From Alphaproteobacteria bacterium (GTDB lineage: Bacteria; Pseudomonadota; Alphaproteobacteria; Micavibrionales; UBA2020), in the NCBI GenBank assembly GCA_025934695.1, contig JAICWS010000001.1, positions 401,301 through 465,300 of the forward strand: DNA of 64,000 nt, in the 5' to 3' direction. The position numbers and the translations under genes are program-made. This document shows, one piece after another, positions 26,704 through 35,916 of the stretch. The stretch's first letter is position 1. Each line of letters begins with the position of its first letter. The notes under the pieces were generated by a model. The model did not search any database and was not told the DNA's origin. It saw only the letters and a program-made list of their open reading frames with translations.

Positions 26704-27159
26704 ATGATGACTGGAAAACTCTTTGTCCTGACCGCCCTGGTGCTGATGGCCGTGCTGAAACCGGTGGTTTCGCTTGCCGCCGACGGCAAGGATGCCGCGC
26801 CCGCCGAAAAGGCCGCGCCCGCGAAGGCCGCCGCTTTTTTTGTGAACCTGAAGGACGGCGACACCGTCACTAGTCCTTTCAACGTTAAATTTGGCGTCAC
26901 CGGCATGGATGTGAAGCCTGCCGGCATCGTGACGCCCAATTCGGGCCATTTCCACCTGCTCATCGACACCACGCTCACCGACGCGCAGCTGAAGCAGCCC
27001 ATTCCCGTCGACGACCAGCACAAGCACTACGGCAAGGGCCAGACCGAAGACACGATCTCCCTGCCCGCCGGCAAGCACACGCTGCAGCTCGTGATGGGCG
27101 ACGCGGCGCACGTGCCGACCCCCGTCGTGTCGGATAAGATCACGATCACGGTGAAGTGA
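26704..27159 (+). CDS. DUF4399-type exported protein
   Basis: About 151 residues: signal peptide (LFVLTALVLMAVLKPVVSLA), Ala/Lys-rich spacer, then a DUF4399-like domain with LKDGDTVTSPFNVKFGVTGM, NSGHFHLLID and LPAGKHTLQLVMGD. Periplasmic or secreted; function unknown. AAGGAG at 26691-26696 is properly spaced to ATG 26704 rather than the nearer ATG 26698. Confidence 0.85.
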   Translation: MMTGKLFVLTALVLMAVLKPVVSLAADGKDAAPAEKAAPAKAAAFFVNLKDGDTVTSPFNVKFGVTGMDVKPAGIVTPNSGHFHLLIDTTLTDAQLKQPIPVDDQHKHYGKGQTEDTISLPAGKHTLQLVMGDAAHVPTPVVSDKITITVK

Positions 27160-27173
27160 CGGCTTGCCGTCAT

Positions 27174-27189
27174 CCCCGCGAAAGCGGGG
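27174..27189. repeat. Solitary 16-bp hairpin of the family 1 repeat
   Basis: CCCCGCGAAAGCGGGG, a single arm resembling those at 25194 and 37551, with no facing partner nearby. Confidence 0.45.
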
Positions 27190-27205
27190 CTCTCTCGATA
27201 TAGCT

Positions 27206-27245
27206 AAAAAGGGGCAGCGAAGCGGAACTTCGCCGCCCCTTTTTC
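27206..27245 (+). terminator. Rho-independent terminator after the DUF4399 gene
   Basis: AAAAAGGGGCAGCGAAG pairs with CTTCGCCGCCCCTTTTT (one mismatch) around a CGGAA loop. It ends 12 bp before the DUF72 gene; T-rich on both sides, so it may act in both directions. Confidence 0.85.
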
Positions 27246-27256
27246 ATTGGCCGTAA

Positions 27257-28012
27257 ATGACGAAAAAACGCAGCCCGCAGGCCTATATCGGGACGAGCGG
27301 CTTTGCCTATGATAAGTGGCAGGGCCGTTTTTACCCTGTGGATGTCGACAAAAAGCGCCTGCTCACCTATTACGCGCAATTCTTCAATACGGTCGAGATC
27401 AACAGCAGCTTCTATCACCTGCCCAAGCCCTCGACCATCCGCCAATGGCAGAAACAGGTGCCGGAGAATTTCCGCCTGTGCCTGAAAATCTCGCGTTACA
27501 TCACGCACCGCAAGCGGCTCATGGAAAGCTTAGCCCCGGTCAAAGTCTTCATGTCGTCGGCGAAGTTCCTGAAAACCCGGCGCGGGCCTTTGCTCCTGCA
27601 GCTACCGCCGCAGATGAAGCCCGAGCTGGGACGCCTGGAAGAGGTTTTCAAATCCTTCGCGAAGGTTGCCGGCAAGGGCTGGCAGATCGCCGTCGAAATC
27701 CGCAATGCCGGCTGGTACGGGCCCGCGCTGAACCGGCTGCTCGACCAATACGGCGCGGCGCTGGTCGTGCACGACATGCCCAAAAGCCGCTGCGACAAGC
27801 CGAACGCGAAAGCCGATTTCGTCTATATGCGCTTTCACGGCCCGAAAGGCGATTATCACGGCAAGTATGCGCCCCGCGATCTAAGCAAACCGGCGAAGCA
27901 AATCCGCAAATGGCTCAAGCAGGGCAAAGACGTTTACGTTTTCTTCAATAACGACGCGGACGGTTACGCGCCCTTCGACGCGCAGAAGCTTGCGAAGATG
28001 GTGGAAACCTGA
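27257..28012 (+). CDS. DUF72 (YecE-like) protein
   Basis: 251 residues with all hallmarks of the DUF72 TIM-barrel family: YIGTSGFAYDKWQGRFYP, NTVEINSSFYHLP, FRLCLKISRYITH, LLLQLPPQM, VEIRNAGW and a C-terminal DVYVFFNNDADGYAP. Some members are proposed to have nuclease or sugar-related roles, none settled. It begins right after a terminator and precedes the acetyltransferase by about 65 bp. Confidence 0.92.
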   Translation: MTKKRSPQAYIGTSGFAYDKWQGRFYPVDVDKKRLLTYYAQFFNTVEINSSFYHLPKPSTIRQWQKQVPENFRLCLKISRYITHRKRLMESLAPVKVFMSSAKFLKTRRGPLLLQLPPQMKPELGRLEEVFKSFAKVAGKGWQIAVEIRNAGWYGPALNRLLDQYGAALVVHDMPKSRCDKPNAKADFVYMRFHGPKGDYHGKYAPRDLSKPAKQIRKWLKQGKDVYVFFNNDADGYAPFDAQKLAKMVET

Positions 28013-28077
28013 CAATGTGGCAAGGCGACGTCCATTCTAGCCGCTTTTTGCGGGCGCCATGCCCGGTTGTCTATCTT

Positions 28078-28542
28078 ATGCCCGATCCCATGACATCATC
28101 CTTCGTCGAGATCCGCCAGGCCATGCCTTCCGACCTCAAGGCCTGGGCCGGCATGCGCCACGCATTATGGCCGACGACGGCCGCCGCCGCCCACGAGGCG
28201 GAATTGCGCCAGCAGGCCGGCAGCAAACTTTTCATCGGGTTCATGGCGCTGCAGGACGGCGCGCCCGTCGGTTTTGCCGAAGTTTTCGTGCGTCCTTTCG
28301 CGAATGGGTGCGACAGCCGCCCGGTGCCCTTTCTCGAAGGCATTTGGGTCGATCCCGCCTTCCGCCGCCAGGGCATCGCCCGCAAGCTGGTGAACGCCTG
28401 CGAGGACTGGGCGCGCGGCCGCGGCTTTCGCGAGATCGGCTCGGACACGGAAGTCTCCAACGGCGCGTCCCTCGAGGCGCACGGCGCCTGGGGTTTCAAG
28501 GAAACCGAACGCGTGGTCTACTTCCGCAAGACTTTGGACTAG
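28078..28542 (+). CDS. GNAT acetyltransferase, AAC(6')-like
   Basis: About 154 residues. The pattern LKAWAGMRHALWP, GFAEVFVRPFANGCDSRPVPFLEGIWVDPAFRRQGIARKLV and HGAWGFKETERVVYFRK closely follows the aminoglycoside 6'-N-acetyltransferase type I family; RRQGIA is the acetyl-CoA pyrophosphate loop. Such a chromosomal gene may confer low-level aminoglycoside tolerance or act on another amine; the sequence does not say which. ATG 28078 and 28090 are both possible and neither has a good ribosome site. Confidence 0.8.
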   Translation: MPDPMTSSFVEIRQAMPSDLKAWAGMRHALWPTTAAAAHEAELRQQAGSKLFIGFMALQDGAPVGFAEVFVRPFANGCDSRPVPFLEGIWVDPAFRRQGIARKLVNACEDWARGRGFREIGSDTEVSNGASLEAHGAWGFKETERVVYFRKTLD

Positions 28543-28698
28543 TTCCCTCTCCCGCGATAGCGGGAGAGTGTTAGGGTGAGGGGCTTAACCGTGGTACTTC
28601 CGCAGGCCCAAACCTGCTTCTGTTGCTCCATCCATTTTCCTTCCCAGCACCGCTAAGCCCCTCTCCTCCGCCTCTCCCGCTATCGCGGGAGAGGGACT
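28541..28698. repeat. 158-bp inverted-repeat element (family 2)
   Basis: Left arm 28541-28568 and right arm 28672-28698 are reverse complements with a single extra base; each contains the palindrome CTCTCCCGCGATAGCGGGAGAG. Inner blocks GGTGAGGGGCTTA and TAAGCCCCTCTCC also pair. The CCCTCTCCCGC plus GTTAGGGTGAGGG core is a very widespread REP-like sequence in Proteobacteria. It fills the gap between the acetyltransferase and the EamA gene. Confidence 0.75.
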
Positions 28699-28756
28699 CA
28701 ACTGCTCTGGCTTCAGAGATTGACCTTGGCGAAGCGCACTTCTATATTCGCCCGTC

Positions 28757-29647
28757 ATGTCACGTCTTCAGGCCGATCTGCTGCTTCTGCTTGCCGCCCT
28801 CATCTGGGGCGCGGCTTTCGTCGCGCAGAAGGACGCGCTGGCGCATGTCGGCTCCTTCACCTATATCGCCTCGCGCTTTTGCATCTCGGCGCTGCTCGTG
28901 GCGCCACTCGCCTGGCAGGAACATAAGTCCCGCAAGAGAGGCATGAAAATCCCGCGCGGGCATGTGCGCGATTTTATTTTCCTGTGCGCCTCCTTCGCAG
29001 GTGCCGCCATATGCCAGCAGAAGGGGCTTGAGAATACGTCCGTGACCGATGCCGGTTTTCTGACCGGCCTTTACGTGCTGTTCGTGCCGCTGATCTGTCG
29101 GGTGTTTTACAAACAGAAATTATCCGCCTTCGTGATCCCGGCGACACTCCTGTCGGTCGCGGGCGTTTATCTTCTGTCGGGCGGCGGCGTGCCGTCGCTG
29201 ACCTCTGGCAACGGCCTTGTGCTGCTGTGCGCTGTCGGTTACGGCGTGCAGGTCTCGCTGGTGGGAAAGATCATGTCGGACGTCAGGGCGCCATTCCGCG
29301 TTTGCTTTATCCAATACGCATCCTGCACGATCCTTTGCGTCCTGCTGGCGCTCCTCTTCGAGCATCCGAGCCTCGAAAACATGCTGCAAGCCTGGATCCC
29401 CATCCTCTACGGCGGCGCGATTTCGGGCGGCATCGCCTATACGGTGCAGGTGGTCGCGCAGCAATATACGCCAGCCTCGGATTCAGCCGTGATCTTGAGC
29501 GGCGAGTCCGTATTCGCCGCGCTTTTCGCCGCGGTCATGAACGGCGAACGCCTGTCCGCGCCGGGCGCCATGGGCTGCCTGCTGATCATCGTCGCCATTC
29601 TGACGGTTGAGTTCGGGCCATTTCTGGCGCGGCGCAGGAAGCGCTAG
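28757..29647 (+). CDS. EamA/DMT-family transporter
   Basis: 296 residues with about ten transmembrane helices in two homologous halves: the first EamA repeat (LIWGAAFVAQKDAL, NTSVTDAGFLTGLYVLFVPL) and the second (YGVQVSLVGKIMSD, ASDSAVILSGESVFAALFA). The family exports small metabolites such as amino acids or purines; substrate not predictable. Its stop overlaps the convergent iron permease-like gene in a shared CTAG. Confidence 0.9.
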   Translation: MSRLQADLLLLLAALIWGAAFVAQKDALAHVGSFTYIASRFCISALLVAPLAWQEHKSRKRGMKIPRGHVRDFIFLCASFAGAAICQQKGLENTSVTDAGFLTGLYVLFVPLICRVFYKQKLSAFVIPATLLSVAGVYLLSGGGVPSLTSGNGLVLLCAVGYGVQVSLVGKIMSDVRAPFRVCFIQYASCTILCVLLALLFEHPSLENMLQAWIPILYGGAISGGIAYTVQVVAQQYTPASDSAVILSGESVFAALFAAVMNGERLSAPGAMGCLLIIVAILTVEFGPFLARRRKR

Positions 29648-30090
29648 TGCAGCTTCACGTCCGGGCTTCCCGTATCGGAATGCCCCTGCCGGAGGCGAAG
29701 CCGCGCCTTCGCCGCGAGATCGTGGTAGCGGTTCTGGATCTCCAGAAGCTCTTTTTCGCTCATTTCCTCGATGTCGAGCAGCACCGTATGCGCGCCTTCG
29801 GTCGCGCGGATCAGCTCGTCGAGCTTCAACTGAATGGCGTTGGACTCGCGGTTCTGGGTATGCTGGATGACGAAGACCATCAGGAAGGTGATGACCGTGG
29901 TGCCGGTATTCACCCACAGCTGCCAGGTATCGGAATAATCGAAATATTTGCCCGTCAGCAGCCAGACGACGATGATCAGCACGGCCGTGAAGAAAATGAC
30001 CGGGCTCCCCGCCCACTGCGACATTTTATGGGCGAAAGACGAAAATAACGGCTTTTGGCGCCGATACCGCGCGTGTGACTTCTTAGCCAT
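29644..30090 (-). CDS. Low-affinity iron permease-like protein
   Basis: 148 residues with two transmembrane helices (VIFFTAVLIIVVWLL and TGTTVITFLMVFVIQ) and the signature SDTWQLWVNTGTTVITFLMVFVIQHTQNRES followed by LKLDELIRA, typical of the low-affinity iron permease family (PF04120). Despite the name, iron transport by the bacterial members is unproven. Monocistronic; convergent with the EamA gene. Confidence 0.85.
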   Translation of the reverse strand: MAKKSHARYRRQKPLFSSFAHKMSQWAGSPVIFFTAVLIIVVWLLTGKYFDYSDTWQLWVNTGTTVITFLMVFVIQHTQNRESNAIQLKLDELIRATEGAHTVLLDIEEMSEKELLEIQNRYHDLAAKARLRLRQGHSDTGSPDVKLH

Positions 30091-30194
30091 TATGTTAAGA
30101 CCCTATCCGGAGCTACTCTCGCCAATCCGCCGGCACCACTTTTGGTTCCCGTAAAGCCATGGTAGAAATGCCTCATATTTCAGGAGAATGAATC

Positions 30195-31250
30195 ATGCAG
30201 TCCGCCGCGAAACAAGAGGCCAGCGCCGACAATATCCGCACCATCCCCGCCCGCTGGTATCACGACGCGGGCATTTACCGCGCGGAATGCGAGAAGCTGT
30301 TTCATGCCGAATGGATGCTGTTCTGCCACGAGGCGCTGCTGCCATCGCCCGGCTCTTACGTCGCCTATACGCTTGCGGGCCGGCCCCTCCTCGTCCTGCG
30401 CGGCAAGGACGGGGAACTCAAGGCCTTCCACAATGTCTGCCGCCACCGCGCCTCGCAGGTGCTGAAGGAAGGCCAAAGCAAGACGGAAGTCCTGCGCTGC
30501 ATGTATCACGGCTGGGTCTATGACACGAACGGCCAGCTGTGCAAGGCGCCCGGTTTCGGCGGCGACGAAAAATCCTTATGCGAGCGCACCTCGCTCTTCC
30601 CGGTGCATGTGCGCAGCGTTGAGGGCCTCGTCTTCATCTGCATGGCCGAGAAAGCGCCCTCGTTCGAAAAAAGCATCGGCGATCTCGGCAAAGCGCTGCA
30701 GGGCGCTGGCATTGCCGATTTCAAGTTCTTCGATACGGCCGCGCACCCGATGAAGTGCAACTGGAAAACCTACATCGAGAATTACATGGAGGGATATCAC
30801 ATCCCCATCCTGCACCCCGAGCTGAACCGCGACGTCGACATGGCGACCTACAAGGTCGTGCCGGGCGAGCGCATCGCGCGCCATGAAACTGGCCTGAAAC
30901 CGGGGCGCGAGAAGGAAGCGCAGAATACGGGCCTGTGGATCTGGCTGTGGCCCAATGTCGCGCTGAACATCTACAAGAACGGCATGAACCTCGAGATCGT
31001 CAACCCGACCGGCCCCGAAACGGCGGAGCTGCGCTATTGCTACCTGTTCCGCGACGTGTCGAAAGAAATGGAGGCCGAAAACCGCCAGGCCATCGACCTC
31101 AGCTTCACCGTGACGCAGCAGGACATCGACATCTGCGAAATCGTGCAGAAAAACTTGAGCGCAGGTGTTTATGAGACGGGAGAATTATCGCCCCGGCATG
31201 AAAACGGCGTGGTCTACTTCCACGACCTCGTCCGCGCCATTCATTCTTGA
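30195..31250 (+). CDS. Rieske non-heme iron oxygenase, alpha subunit
   Basis: 351 residues. The Rieske [2Fe-2S] ligands are CRH (C82, H84) and CMYH (C102, H105). The mononuclear iron site is ENYMEGYHIPILHPE at about 190-204. The length and the ENYMEGYH motif recall choline/carnitine monooxygenase-like enzymes rather than two-subunit aromatic dioxygenases, since no beta subunit follows. The partner reductase is not in the window. AGGAG sits 9 nt before the ATG. Substrate unknown. Confidence 0.88.
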   Translation: MQSAAKQEASADNIRTIPARWYHDAGIYRAECEKLFHAEWMLFCHEALLPSPGSYVAYTLAGRPLLVLRGKDGELKAFHNVCRHRASQVLKEGQSKTEVLRCMYHGWVYDTNGQLCKAPGFGGDEKSLCERTSLFPVHVRSVEGLVFICMAEKAPSFEKSIGDLGKALQGAGIADFKFFDTAAHPMKCNWKTYIENYMEGYHIPILHPELNRDVDMATYKVVPGERIARHETGLKPGREKEAQNTGLWIWLWPNVALNIYKNGMNLEIVNPTGPETAELRYCYLFRDVSKEMEAENRQAIDLSFTVTQQDIDICEIVQKNLSAGVYETGELSPRHENGVVYFHDLVRAIHS

Positions 31251-31297
31251 CTTAAATTCGTAATAAATACAGTAGCTTATAACACGTTATCCACATT

Positions 31298-31326
31298 TTG
31301 ACAAATTCCATAAAATCGGATAGCTT
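31298..31326 (+). promoter_or_regulatory. Putative promoter of the membrane protein at 31363
   Basis: Perfect TTGACA (31298-31303), 17-bp spacer, TAGCTT (31321-31326), 37 bp before the ATG. Confidence 0.4.
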
Positions 31327-31362
31327 TCCGGTATAGGGACACTATTAAAATCGGAACAGCCT

Positions 31363-32130
31363 ATGCTTCAGAAACTGAGGCAAATTTATGAAGACGTTGA
31401 ACAGACCCTGGTGGAGGGCAGCTATCGCTCGTCGCCCCACTCCTTCTGGTCCCGCATCATCGGCAAAAAAGACGATCTTCCTGACACGACCGAACTGGCT
31501 GTCGGAACGTCCATGGTCGATATGTCGCGTGTTTGGGGAGTGCGTATTCTCTGGACCGCCGCGGTCGCCGCTTTATCGACATGTGTCATGGTTTGGGCCG
31601 CCGCCGCGATCGGCATCGTCGGCGCAGGCATGCTGATTGCGGAGTACGAACATGCGCGGCGGGCGCGGAAGGACATCATCACCGAAGTCAATTTCGCCGG
31701 CCAGCGCGTGCAGGGCATGCGCGCTGACCTGTGCCGCCTGCACATCGCGCAGGTGCGCATCATGAACCTCGCCAACGCCTTCCGGCCCGCCTCCGAGGAG
31801 ACAACGCACGACACCGTACAGGAAATCATCGACAGCGTGAAGGGCGAAAGCAAACGCGTCAAAATTGTCGATCCCGGCCGCTACGATGCCGACAGGAACG
31901 CTTATGATTTCTCGGAACCCGGCATCAAGCTGGTGAACGACAAGAATAACCCGCATCATATCGCCCACACCATCGCCGCCGCGACTCCGGGCCTGAAAGA
32001 TGCCTGGGATAACAAGCGCATGACGGCTGACGAAGTGGTCGACCACCTGGCGCAGCTCGAAAACGCGCTGCCGCCCGAATTGCAGGAACGCCTCGCGAAG
32101 AAGCGCGCGCAAGCGCAGGTTTCGGCGTAA
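31363..32130 (+). CDS. Hypothetical membrane protein, one hydrophobic hairpin
   Basis: 255 residues. One long hydrophobic stretch at about 61-90 (VRILWTAAVAALSTCVMVW then AAAIGIVGAGMLI) could form two membrane helices; the rest is soluble, with a helical C-terminal part (ADEVVDHLAQLENALPPELQERL). Family not recognised. Next to the M48 peptidase gene on the opposite strand, four bases apart at the stops. Confidence 0.6.
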   Translation: MLQKLRQIYEDVEQTLVEGSYRSSPHSFWSRIIGKKDDLPDTTELAVGTSMVDMSRVWGVRILWTAAVAALSTCVMVWAAAAIGIVGAGMLIAEYEHARRARKDIITEVNFAGQRVQGMRADLCRLHIAQVRIMNLANAFRPASEETTHDTVQEIIDSVKGESKRVKIVDPGRYDADRNAYDFSEPGIKLVNDKNNPHHIAHTIAAATPGLKDAWDNKRMTADEVVDHLAQLENALPPELQERLAKKRAQAQVSA

Positions 32131-32134
32131 TCTT

Positions 32135-34483
32135 CTATAGCTTATAAATCAGCGCCTCCGGAACATGCGCCAGCCGGCGCTCCACGCCCGGCATGCCGTT
32201 CAGCATGAAAATATGAAACGGCGACTGGAAGGGCGCGTCCTTGCACAGTTTGCGCAGCTCGGCGTTGGCGGCTTTCACGTTGAGGACCCAGCGGTTGCGC
32301 GTCACGCCGACGACGATCATCGGCTGTTCCTTCAGGTAGGTCACCTGCTTGCGGACGAGATAGATGCGCCCGACGACCTTGTGCTGGCGGAAGTAATTCT
32401 TGATCTTCGCCACATATTCCGCCGAGACGTGATGCGGCATGAAAGTGTCTGTCGCGTAGATCATGCGCCGCTCCTCCGCCGCCGCGGCCTCGCGATATGT
32501 CCATTCATCGAGCTGGAACTGCCAGACCTTGGCCTCGTCGAGGCGCTCCTGCTGGTGGAAATAGCGCAAGGCGAAGCGGCAAATAACGGGCGTGTGCCGC
32601 GGTTGCGTGCGCATGATGTCCTGCATCTTGATCAGTGCCGAGGCGTCGTGCTGCGTCGTCAGCCGGTATCCCAGCATATTCACGCGCGCCGATGTATTTT
32701 CCGGCTCGCGCGCCAGGATTTCGTTGCAGACCGCGATCACGGTTTTGTCGTCGTCGAGCAGGCTGGCGATGGAGACGTAATCATAAAGCTCGTCGCGGTT
32801 CAGATGTCCAATGGGCCGGCTGGACAGTTGTTCGCGCCGTCCCAGGCAGTACTGATGCTGCGTGTATTTCTCGCGCCAGACGGAACGGTTGCTGGCCTGC
32901 CAGTTCTTGTCGAAGGCGATGGAAAGCTGGCGCTCGAGCGGGCCCAGCAGTTCGGCGGCGGCACTGCCCGCATTGGGCAGCGGCGGTGGCGGCGCCAAGC
33001 TCTCGCCCAGCGCCTCCACCCGCTGGATGGTGGCAGGATGGGTGCTCGTGAAGCCACCCTCCTCCCTCTCGATGCTCGAGAGCAGGTCCTTCACGTCGCG
33101 CGGCTGGCGGAAAAAGCTCGCCATCCCGGAAAATGGGGTTTCAGTCGGCTCAGGCGCCATCTTCGCCTTGTTCCAGATCGGCTCCCAGAAATCGCTGCGC
33201 ATGCGCTCGGCCGAAATATCGACGGCGATCAGGGCCTGCGCAATCCTGCTGTTGCCGACGAGGCGCCCCGCGAAGGCATCCGCCTCATACTCGCACAGCC
33301 GCGATAGCATGAAACTATAGGCGCTGAAGAAACCCAAAAACCACTGGTAAAAACTGTCAAGGCGCAGGACATACCACAGTTGTTCGGTCTTCAGCCGCTC
33401 GCCCAGGTAAAGCCAGCTGTTGCGAATGCGGTACACCCACTGGCCGAAGGCGTTATCGCGCGCCGCGACATGGCCGTATTCATGGCCGACGACAGCTTCC
33501 AGCTGCTCGCGGCTTAAGGCCTGCATCAGGGGCAATCCCAGCGACAGGGTGACCGGCCCGAAACCGAAGAACCCAAGCTTGCCCGTGTGGCGCGAGACGC
33601 TCGCGTTCAGGATGCCGGTGATAAAGACGCGCTCGAAGGGCGGGCCCCTGCCCTTTGCCTGGATTTTATCGAGCATTGCGAACAGCGCCGGCGCGTCATT
33701 CCTTTGCAGCCTTATGCCGCTGTCGCCGCCGCGCGTGCGCACCAGCGCCGAGCCCAGCTTGATTGCGAAACCCACCGGGATCATCATGGCGATACCGGCG
33801 AGCGCTCCCGCCTGCGTCAGCGAGACGATGACAATGGCAAGACCGATGCCGGTGCAGAACAGCAGCAGGATCGCCGCCAACAGCGCGCCATAGCCCATGA
33901 AAGCGAGCATCACCGTGTGCGAGCGCAAAGCTGCGGAGCGGCCCTTGTAATCGACCTCGAGGTCCTTGACCTTCTGGCGGAACGCCTCGTCGCGCTGCCA
34001 GCGCTCCTGCGGGCTCACGACCCGGCGCGGATCGGCGCTGATCCAGGCGAAGAAGAACATCGGCAGCGTGATCGTCAGCAGCGCCCACAGCAGGAAGGCG
34101 AAATTGAACCGCGCCGATCGCAGATGGATCCAAAGCCCGTTGTCATGGTCGATATCCCATTGCGTCACGAAAGGCCGCGCTGGATAGTCCGTCGCGAACA
34201 GCGGCGCGCCGTCGGAGCCGGGCGGCGGCAGGCGTACCCAGTGCAGCAGATCGGTGCGCACCGCGACCTGTCGCGGGACGCCTGTCGTCCGCCCGTAAAT
34301 CGCGAAAAGCGGCAGGTGATTTTTTCCGGCGACGATGTCTTTTTTCTCGATCTTCCAGGCAAGGGGCCCGTAAAGTTTCGCGGCGGCCAGCGGCGGCGCA
34401 AACTCGATATTGTCGTTCATGAAGGCCGCCACCGGCAGCCACAAGCAAAGGAAAAGGGCGAAGAGCAGCAGCCGCGCGATCAT
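32135..34483 (-). CDS. Membrane-anchored M48-family zinc metallopeptidase with helical C-terminus
   Basis: 782 residues. The zinc motif is VVGHEYGHVAARDNA (about residue 334), with the third ligand in LCEYEADAFAGRLV. There is an N-terminal hydrophobic segment, a second around 120-140 and a pair near 195-240, so the enzyme is membrane bound like HtpX or Ste24 relatives, which degrade damaged membrane proteins. The C-terminal third (about 500-700) looks TPR-like (LDDDKTVIAVCNEILAREPENTSARV). A 26-codon ORF overlaps its start by ATGA. Confidence 0.85.
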   Translation of the reverse strand: MIARLLLFALFLCLWLPVAAFMNDNIEFAPPLAAAKLYGPLAWKIEKKDIVAGKNHLPLFAIYGRTTGVPRQVAVRTDLLHWVRLPPPGSDGAPLFATDYPARPFVTQWDIDHDNGLWIHLRSARFNFAFLLWALLTITLPMFFFAWISADPRRVVSPQERWQRDEAFRQKVKDLEVDYKGRSAALRSHTVMLAFMGYGALLAAILLLFCTGIGLAIVIVSLTQAGALAGIAMMIPVGFAIKLGSALVRTRGGDSGIRLQRNDAPALFAMLDKIQAKGRGPPFERVFITGILNASVSRHTGKLGFFGFGPVTLSLGLPLMQALSREQLEAVVGHEYGHVAARDNAFGQWVYRIRNSWLYLGERLKTEQLWYVLRLDSFYQWFLGFFSAYSFMLSRLCEYEADAFAGRLVGNSRIAQALIAVDISAERMRSDFWEPIWNKAKMAPEPTETPFSGMASFFRQPRDVKDLLSSIEREEGGFTSTHPATIQRVEALGESLAPPPPLPNAGSAAAELLGPLERQLSIAFDKNWQASNRSVWREKYTQHQYCLGRREQLSSRPIGHLNRDELYDYVSIASLLDDDKTVIAVCNEILAREPENTSARVNMLGYRLTTQHDASALIKMQDIMRTQPRHTPVICRFALRYFHQQERLDEAKVWQFQLDEWTYREAAAAEERRMIYATDTFMPHHVSAEYVAKIKNYFRQHKVVGRIYLVRKQVTYLKEQPMIVVGVTRNRWVLNVKAANAELRKLCKDAPFQSPFHIFMLNGMPGVERRLAHVPEALIYKL

Positions 34484-34560
34484 TGCGTGCCCGTCCCAGC
34501 CGGTGCCGCGACAATGCCGATGATCGTCCAGATCAGCCCCATTTCCGCCTTCGATTTCAT
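34480..34560 (-). CDS. Possible 26-residue hydrophobic ORF coupled to the M48 gene
   Basis: Starts MKSKAEMGLIWTIIG and stops in the ATGA that also holds the M48 start. It has a hydrophobic core and could be a small membrane peptide, or simply upstream sequence. No ribosome site is visible upstream of its ATG. Confidence 0.25.
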   Translation of the reverse strand: MKSKAEMGLIWTIIGIVAAPAGTGTQ

Positions 34561-34638
34561 GCGACTGTGCGCGTTAACCCGTCTGATTATTATATTAAAG
34601 ACGTGGTTAAGGGATGAATAACGATTTATCAATTATGA

Positions 34639-35793
34639 CTAAGAAATCGCGTCCGGGTTTTCGGATTCAGCCGGTTTGCGCAGCCGCGTACTGGCTGACT
34701 TCAGCTGCCCGCAGGCCGCCAGGATATCGCGCCCGCGCGGGCGGCGGACCGGGGCGTCATATCCGGCATGCTCGAGGATCCGCGCGAAAGAAGCGATGCG
34801 CCCTTCTTCCGAACATTCAAAGCCACTGCCCGGCCAGGCATTGAAGGGGATCAGGTTGATCTTGCATGGAAGATCGCGCAGCAGCTTGACGAGGTTACGC
34901 GCGTCCTCGTCCTTGTCGTTGACGTCCTTCAGCATCACATATTCGAACGTGATGCGGCGCATGTCCGACAGGCCGGGGTAGTTGCGGCAGGCATCCAGCA
35001 GTTCGTGAAGCGGATATTTATTATTAATCGGCATGATCGACGAACGCAGCTCGTCCGTCGGCGCGTGGAGGGAGATCGCGAGATTGACGCCCAGTTCCTC
35101 GCCGCACTGCATGATCTGCGGCACGACGCCGGAGGTCGACAGCGTGATGCGGCGCTTCGAAATGTTGAGCCCGTCCTCGTCCATACAGATTTTCAGCGCC
35201 TTGGCGACATTATTATAGTTATACAGCGGCTCGCCCATGCCCATCATGACGATGTTGGTCAGGTCCCTGCCCTCGCCCGCATTTTCCTTCGTCGGCCATT
35301 CGCCCAGCACGTCGCGCGCATGCATGACCTGCTGGAGGATTTCATGCGCGCCGAGATTGCGGACCAGCGGCTGCGTGCCCGTGTGGCAGAACTTGCAAGT
35401 CAGCGTGCAGCCCACCTGCGACGATACGCAGAGGGTTCCCCGCTTCGCTTCGGGGATAAAAACCGCTTCCACCTGCTGGCCGTCCGACATGGCGAGCAGC
35501 CATTTGATGGTGCCGTCGGATGAGCGCTGCTCGGTCACAAGTTTGGGGCGTTCGATCGAATATTTCTCGGTCAACAGCGCGCGGAGGTCTTTAGGCAGGT
35601 TGCCCATCGAGGCGAAGTCGCGCACACCGCGGTGATAAATCCAGTGCCAGACCTGCTTGGCGCGGAATTTCGGAAGATCGTGGACGGCTAGCGCTTCGAC
35701 CAGCTCCTCGGGGTTCAGCCCGACGAGCGGAATCCGCCCCTGCGCGTCCGTGGGCGGCGCCGAAAACTTGCGGGCATGCGAGGCGAGGCTCAT
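34639..35793 (-). CDS. rlmN: 23S rRNA/tRNA adenine-C2 methyltransferase
   Basis: 384-residue radical-SAM enzyme that methylates A2503 of 23S rRNA and A37 of some tRNAs. The cluster motif is [11 protein letters not shown], preceded by SSQVGC, and [14 protein letters not shown] and NLAISLHAP follow; the CRS-type catalytic cysteine lies near the C-terminus (FECSEEG, plus AACGQL). The start at 35793 has AAAGGAAAG about 8 nt upstream; eight more in-frame codons reach 35817. Divergent from the gene at 35917. Confidence 0.96.
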   Translation of the reverse strand: MSLASHARKFSAPPTDAQGRIPLVGLNPEELVEALAVHDLPKFRAKQVWHWIYHRGVRDFASMGNLPKDLRALLTEKYSIERPKLVTEQRSSDGTIKWLLAMSDGQQVEAVFIPEAKRGTLCVSSQVGCTLTCKFCHTGTQPLVRNLGAHEILQQVMHARDVLGEWPTKENAGEGRDLTNIVMMGMGEPLYNYNNVAKALKICMDEDGLNISKRRITLSTSGVVPQIMQCGEELGVNLAISLHAPTDELRSSIMPINNKYPLHELLDACRNYPGLSDMRRITFEYVMLKDVNDKDEDARNLVKLLRDLPCKINLIPFNAWPGSGFECSEEGRIASFARILEHAGYDAPVRRPRGRDILAACGQLKSASTRLRKPAESENPDAIS

Positions 35794-35916
35794 ATTGTCT
35801 TTCCTTTGCAGACACATATAGTCGATATTATCGAAAAAGGCAATTTAATCCCTCTTAAACCGCCCCTGCTGCCGTGCTATTTTAACGGGCAACCGGCAGC
35901 ATAACATCGGCGAAAT

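Noticed and set aside
28078-28542. AAC(6')-like gene as evidence of an acquired resistance island
   Set aside because: No integrase, insertion sequence or integron site nearby, and the codon usage looks like its neighbours; more likely a resident chromosomal gene.
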